A DNA stretch of 64,000 nt from Tritrichomonas musculus (taxonomy: Eukaryota; Parabasalia; Tritrichomonadida; Tritrichomonadidae): contig JAPFFF010000008.1 of NCBI GenBank assembly GCA_039105265.1, positions 4,712,001 through 4,776,000 on the forward strand, read 5' to 3'. Numbering within the stretch: the stretch's first letter is position 1; each line of letters opens with the position of its first letter. Position numbers and translations under genes: made by a program. Of this stretch, positions 60,227 through 64,000 are shown piece by piece. The notes beneath the pieces were generated by a model. It was not told the DNA's origin and made no database searches. It saw only the letters and a program-made list of their open reading frames with translations.

Positions 60227-60868
60227 CTAGATCCATTGGAGGTGTTGGTGGTCTTGATGTGTGCCTTGATGTTTGTTTTGATGATTGAGGGATGTTTGTG
60301 GGGGTGGGGGAGGAGATGGCACTCTCGATGTACCGCTTGATGATAATGTAGACGTTTGAGAAGAAGACGATGAAGATGCCAACTTTTTAAGTATAGGTTT
60401 GGCCGAAGACGATGACTTTTTCTGAAAGATTGTTTTGTTTTGTGATGGCTCTTCTTGAGGTGGCGGTAATGCATCATCATGCTCTGGTTTCACCCATTTT
60501 GCATGTCTTTTTGGTTTGGGCTTATAATATTTTATGAACTTAAAGGCAGCATTATTGTCACTTTGCACCTTCCCATATTTAATGAAATAACGCCAAGCAG
60601 ATTTAGCATTAGGCGATCCTTTATAGGCCAAAATTTCACCACTAAAACGTTCTCTAAATAATTTGCCCTTCATATTATTCGCAAATATTTCTAATTCATC
60701 CCTAAACCCCTTTGCTGGTATCCAATTATAGGGCACTAAACATGTCACATAATTATTTGTGATATCTATATATTTAAAATTGTGTTCTCTTTTCAAATCT
60801 GCAACTTTTTGATTTGTTATAGGTGGATTGAAACGAATTTGACCTTGAATAATTATTATATCTGACAT
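60227..60868 (-). CDS. Hypothetical M4 protein with Pro/Ser-rich tail
   Basis: This 213-residue protein has an ordered N-terminal 120 residues (IIIIQGQIRFNPPITNQKV, WRYFIKYGKVQSDNNAAFKF). A basic stretch and a low-complexity tail of Ser, Pro and His/Gln follow (PSPPPPPQTSLNHQNKHQ). No family was recognised. It is 16 bases from the HNH stop and on the same strand, so it is probably part of the same M4 gene set. Confidence 0.6.
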   Translation of the reverse strand: MSDIIIIQGQIRFNPPITNQKVADLKREHNFKYIDITNNYVTCLVPYNWIPAKGFRDELEIFANNMKGKLFRERFSGEILAYKGSPNAKSAWRYFIKYGKVQSDNNAAFKFIKYYKPKPKRHAKWVKPEHDDALPPPQEEPSQNKTIFQKKSSSSAKPILKKLASSSSSSQTSTLSSSGTSRVPSPPPPPQTSLNHQNKHQGTHQDHQHLQWI

Positions 60869-60884
60869 TTTGAATAAAAATAAA

Positions 60885-62461
60885 TTACGGCATTTTACGA
60901 TTAAAATTGTTTTCAGAATGCGTTACCCATCGTAAATTATATAGACGGTTATCTTTACGATTACGGGTTTTATGATAGACTTCTTTTTTGTGAACAGGAT
61001 CATCGTTAGGCAAAAATTGTTTGGCAATAATAACGTGTTTTAAATAGTTTACACCATTCAAATTAACCGTCAAATAACCTTCATTATGTTTTGAATCTTT
61101 CAATGGTTTACGTGTCTTCTTATTTCTTATGGTGAAAGGGTATTTATAGGGTGTTCCACTTAAGTGTAGCATCTCAAAGTAGGAGTAAAAATGAACAACA
61201 ATTTTATGCTTATGTGAAAATATATAACCTTATAAGAATATTTCATATTTTAGTTATTTGCCATAAAAATTACATTGTAAATTATATTCAACTTTTTAAT
61301 AGTAAATAATTTTTTTTTTTACAAAAAAATATTTTTTGAATATCAAAAAATTATTGTATTGTTAATATATTTTTAATATCTCTATCTCATTTAAATATTA
61401 CTCTGTGAAATTATAAAATATCTAATATATCAACTAAAGTAAAGTTAAAAGTAATGTTTATATTAATCAAAATACTTTGATTATTCCAATAATCTAACAA
61501 TTATAAGATAAGATGAAAAACGCCTAAATATAAACATATTTTTTGATGTTCATTGAATAATTTCATATGCTATTATTCTAAATTAGGATCAATGAAATAT
61601 AACAATATTTCAGACTTTATTAATTCTAAAAATGATACTTTCTTTTTTAGAAAATATTAATGTAATATGATACTCCTATTTTAAAATTGTTTTCTCACAA
61701 TAAAATATAAACGTACTAAAATTGAAAATCGCAATTTTAAACGACAAGTCGCAAATCATCAAGATGAAGAAATTATTATATAATAGCATTTTAAAATTTA
61801 GTAGGTTATAAATTTCTTTTTAATATGTTTGTTTTATATTTTATCAATTAATATGAAAAGAAATTGTAACTTTAATTTATATTTAATTCAAAACGAATAC
61901 GTTTATTTTTACTCTTAATTGACAAAAATTTGCATGACATTATGCTTTCAAACTTTGTCCTATATATCATATGGTATTAGTTTTATATAATTTTAATATA
62001 TTAATTTTTTAATTTTAAAGAGATATTGAGAAAAATTAAATTCAGTCACAGATCTCAATCTTCAAAATTCTTCTTTTTTTCCATATAATGAAAATGCGAA
62101 TACAAAAGCCAAGAGATAAATTTGTTTTGTTTTTCAAATTTATTATAGCAAGCTAATATCTTGAATTTTTATAAAATATTAATAAACCTTAGAATAATTT
62201 AATACTCATTCTATACTATTAGCAAAAAATTGAAATTTTGAAAAAATCATGTAGTCACAGAAAAAGTTATATAATTATCGATGTCACTTTTTTGACAAAT
62301 AATTAAAATATAAAATATTCTTATAAGATGATATATTTTAATAAAAGCATAAAATTATTGTTCATTTTTACTCCTACTTTGAGATGCTACACTTAAGTGG
62401 AACGACCTATATTTAAAATCTCATAGTCATTTATAAAGCCTTTTAATGGAACAAAGCTCAT
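60885..62461 (-). pseudogene. HNH endonuclease-like gene of M4 split by a MITE
   Basis: The 5' part starts at 62461 with FVPLKGFINDYEIL, the same opening as the M3 HNH protein. The 3' part (60885-61163) has YPFTIRNKKTRKPLK, NLNGVNYLKHVIIAKQFL, VYHKTRNRKDNRLYNLRW and SENNFNRK, the NUMOD4 plus HNH layout. A roughly 1.2-kb insertion (61165-62391) lies between them. The two parts are not in one frame at the present junction, so further small changes have occurred. The start is 18 bases past the Rep gene stop, as in an operon-like row. Confidence 0.8.
61165..62391. mobile_element. MITE-like insertion with inverted ends, at CTTAAG
   Basis: The ends read TGTAGCATCTCAAAGTAGGA and its inverse, with about 45 bases of symmetry continuing inward (GTAAAAATGAACAA). 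CTTAAG lies outside both ends. Because the flanks (GTTCCACTTAAG and its inverse) form a palindrome, the duplication could be CTTAAG or TTAA, or the flank could be part of the element. The interior is AT-rich with no gene. Confidence 0.7.
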
Positions 62462-62478
62462 TTTTCAAATACAAAAAA

Positions 62479-62778
62479 TTAATCTAATGGTCGTTCACCA
62501 AATTCTTGGAAGTCATGTTTTCTCGTATTGTTATTCAGTATATATCGAATACACCAGCTGTTTCTACGTGGCACTTCTAAATGAGCATTATGACCAAATA
62601 AGCTCTTAACACACTTCATATCTTCTGGATTTTTGAAATAAATGAATGCATGACCATGATATCTGCCATTCTCACAAGTATCCTCACATGTACATAGATA
62701 AGTGGAGTTATCTGGCAGTTCTTTAGGGTATTCATGTGTCCAGAATGTGATCATATAGTTCCTTCTTTTTCCCCACAT
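62479..62778 (-). CDS. HUH endonuclease domain, Rep-like (CRESS type), short
   Basis: This 99-residue protein resembles the N-terminal nuclease domain of rolling-circle Rep proteins. Motif I is in MITFWTHEYP. Motif II (the HUH) is YHGHAFIYF. The motif III region is CIRYILNNN, where the Tyr is present but the usual following Lys is Asn, and a geminivirus-like FGE follows. There is no helicase domain; the frame stops at 62479 and the HNH gene begins 18 bases on. It lies next to the M4 terminus, so it may nick or bind the element end, which is inference. It could instead be an endogenised viral remnant. Confidence 0.72.
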   Translation of the reverse strand: MWGKRRNYMITFWTHEYPKELPDNSTYLCTCEDTCENGRYHGHAFIYFKNPEDMKCVKSLFGHNAHLEVPRRNSWCIRYILNNNTRKHDFQEFGERPLD

Positions 62779-62868
62779 TTGTTTTTGATATGAAGAAAAA
62801 AATATAAAAATAAAAATAAAAATAGAGAAAAAAAATTTATAAATGGCCTTGGTGAAATCATCGGCGCA

Positions 62869-62916
62869 GTTAGGTCTGGGCGACCGTTAAGGGCGCACAG
62901 CCTAACGTATACTACT
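62869..62916. repeat. M4 right terminus with stem-loop
   Basis: GTTAGG (62869-62874) pairs with CCTAAC (62901-62906), enclosing a GC-rich loop with GCG and CGC arms. GTATACTACT follows and ends at 62916. The layout is the same as at the ends of M1 and M2, although the stem sequences differ. Confidence 0.6.
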
Positions 62917-63003
62917 AACTCAACGTAATTTAACACCTAATCAAGCGTGGGACAGCATGCCACACTATATTGGACAAGATGATGCTAATTATATTTATTA
63001 TTA
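62917..63003 (+). pseudogene. Fibre-like gene fragment outside M4
   Basis: About 28 codons with a NLTPNQAWDSM segment, then QDDANYIYY and a stop. It resembles the start of the M1 fibre segment beside M2 (ITSTEAWDKIL). M4 therefore seems to have inserted near the same point of a related fibre gene. Too short to be functional. Confidence 0.5.
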
Positions 63004-63086
63004 AGATTTAATCAATAAACATCATTTGACTTATATGATTATTATTATTTTTTTTTTTTTTTTTTTAATTATGGTTTGATATAAAA

Positions 63087-63834
63087 GGGGAATACTTATC
63101 GCCCCCGATACTTATTGACCCCGGAGGTTAAGGTCAATATTGACCTTGTATCGTACATCAGAAAAAAAAGTTCGAAACTTTTTTGCACTTTTGCAAAAAA
63201 TACCATGAGTAGCTACACATGCTTTTTTCACATTTTTTCTGATAAAAAAAAATATAAACGTATTATTTTAGTTTAAGTTGATATTGATTTTTATTATAAG
63301 TACTCACTAATAAACAAGCATTCACAAGTATTTTATATATTATCAATTATTCTTTTTGTTACTTTCTAGCAAGAAAAACTAGAATCATCATCATAATTTA
63401 AATTAAATATTAGCTTAATTGAAATCAAATGCGCAATCCGGGTGAATAGCAATAAATATAGACTGTATCTCTTATAATAAAATGAGTCCTTTGTGATTTT
63501 GAAAGAATATAATATCAAATATTAATAATATAAGTGAAACTTTGAAATTTGCGTAATTAAATGCTTTAAAATAATAAAATGATGGCGTAAAAAATACTTT
63601 TGGTTGACTGTTTATTTAGTAGATGCTTAAAATAAAGACCAAAATCGAATTATAAAAAAAAACGTTTATAATTTTTTTTACTCGAAAAAATGAGAAAAAA
63701 GCATTAGCTACTCATGGTATTTTTCGCAAAAGTGCAAAAAAGTTTCGAACTTTTTTTTCTGATGTACGATACAAGGTCAATATTGACCTTAACCTCCCGG
63801 GGTCAATAAGTATTGGGGGCGATAAGTATTCCCC
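63087..63834. mobile_element. MULE-type MITE, 748 bp, 9-bp duplication
   Basis: Inverted ends of about 130 bases start GGGGAATACTTATCGCCCC and differ at few positions. GATATAAAA flanks both sides (63078-63086 and 63835-63843), a perfect 9-bp duplication typical of Mutator-like elements. The interior is AT-rich and has no gene. Confidence 0.88.
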
Positions 63835-63843
63835 GATATAAAA

Positions 63844-64000
63844 TTTTACTGTAAAATTAACTGAAAACCATATTAAAAATAGCTGTTTATTTCAAAATGA
63901 TGTTTTTATAAAAATTGAATTATGTATTATTTGTTCAATATAAATGAAATAACGTTTGGATAGCAGAAAGAGTTATGGATCATTCTGGTTATTGTGTTGT
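63844..64000. other. AT-rich sequence to the window edge
   Basis: I see no gene or repeat boundary here. Confidence 0.5.

Larger units (their letters stand above)
59324..62916. mobile_element. M4, Maverick-like remnant with HUH endonuclease
   Basis: The right end is at 62916, with the GTATACTACT terminus and a GTTAGG/CCTAAC stem. All genes read leftward: Rep-like nuclease, HNH protein, hypothetical protein and a fibre fragment fused to mariner. No left inverted repeat was found, so M4 is probably truncated near 59324. The gene content differs from M2 and M3 and no polymerase or capsid gene remains. Confidence 0.5.

Noticed and set aside
62751-62936. Minus-strand frame across the M4 terminus
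   Set aside because: It overlaps the Rep gene start and runs through the terminal stem-loop. Its product is low-complexity Phe/Leu.

Overview
The window comes from an AT-rich, intron-poor protist genome packed with Maverick/Polinton elements. These are virus-like DNA transposons that encode a protein-primed DNA polymerase B, a retroviral-type integrase, an A32-type packaging ATPase and capsid proteins. The one convincing cellular gene is a TKL-like protein kinase (56580-58391). Together with the very short 5' leaders, this suggests a parabasalid such as Trichomonas or Tritrichomonas. That assignment is an inference, because no rRNA or marker gene is present.

Layout. (1) Positions 1-45310 are a three-deep nest. 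M1, the oldest element, survives as decayed fibre-like genes at 1-636 and 39385-45097 and as a right terminus at 45310. M2 (637-39379, 389-bp terminal inverted repeats, 5- or 6-bp target duplication ACCAA[A]) lies inside an M1 fibre gene. M3 (11266-32695, 461-bp inverted repeats that look identical, 6-bp duplication GACGCA) lies inside a small M2 gene and truncates it. (2) Positions 45638-56472 hold cut-and-paste DNA transposons: a GGGG-ended MITE, a P-like element (46177-54733, 8-bp duplication TTTTTTTC) and a hAT element (47609-51477, 8-bp duplication GTAATTAT) sitting in the 3' end of the P-like transposase gene. (3) Positions 56580-58391 are the kinase gene. (4) Positions 59324-62916 are a fourth Maverick-like remnant, M4, with a fibre/mariner chimera, a hypothetical gene, an HNH gene split by a MITE and a short HUH (Rep-type) endonuclease beside the terminus. 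(5) Positions 62917-64000 hold another fibre fragment and a 748-bp MULE-type MITE with a 9-bp duplication.

M2 and M3 carry much the same gene set in different orders: polymerase, integrase, ATPase, a probable major capsid protein, a short amphipathic capsid-linked protein next to it, a coiled-coil protein, a very large fibre-like protein and several conserved proteins of unknown role. No adenovirus-type maturation protease was recognised in either. M3 looks young and intact. M2 has a stop codon in its ATPase and a gene broken by M3.

Most interesting points: a terminal module (stem-loop plus ATACTACT end) shared by four elements, which in M3 is buried 315 bp inside the true end; strong similarity of one fibre segment between M2 and M3, suggesting module exchange; an HNH nuclease insert inside the M3 DNA polymerase; non-canonical integrase acidic triads; an HUH Rep domain in a Maverick-like element; and a minisatellite open in all three frames.
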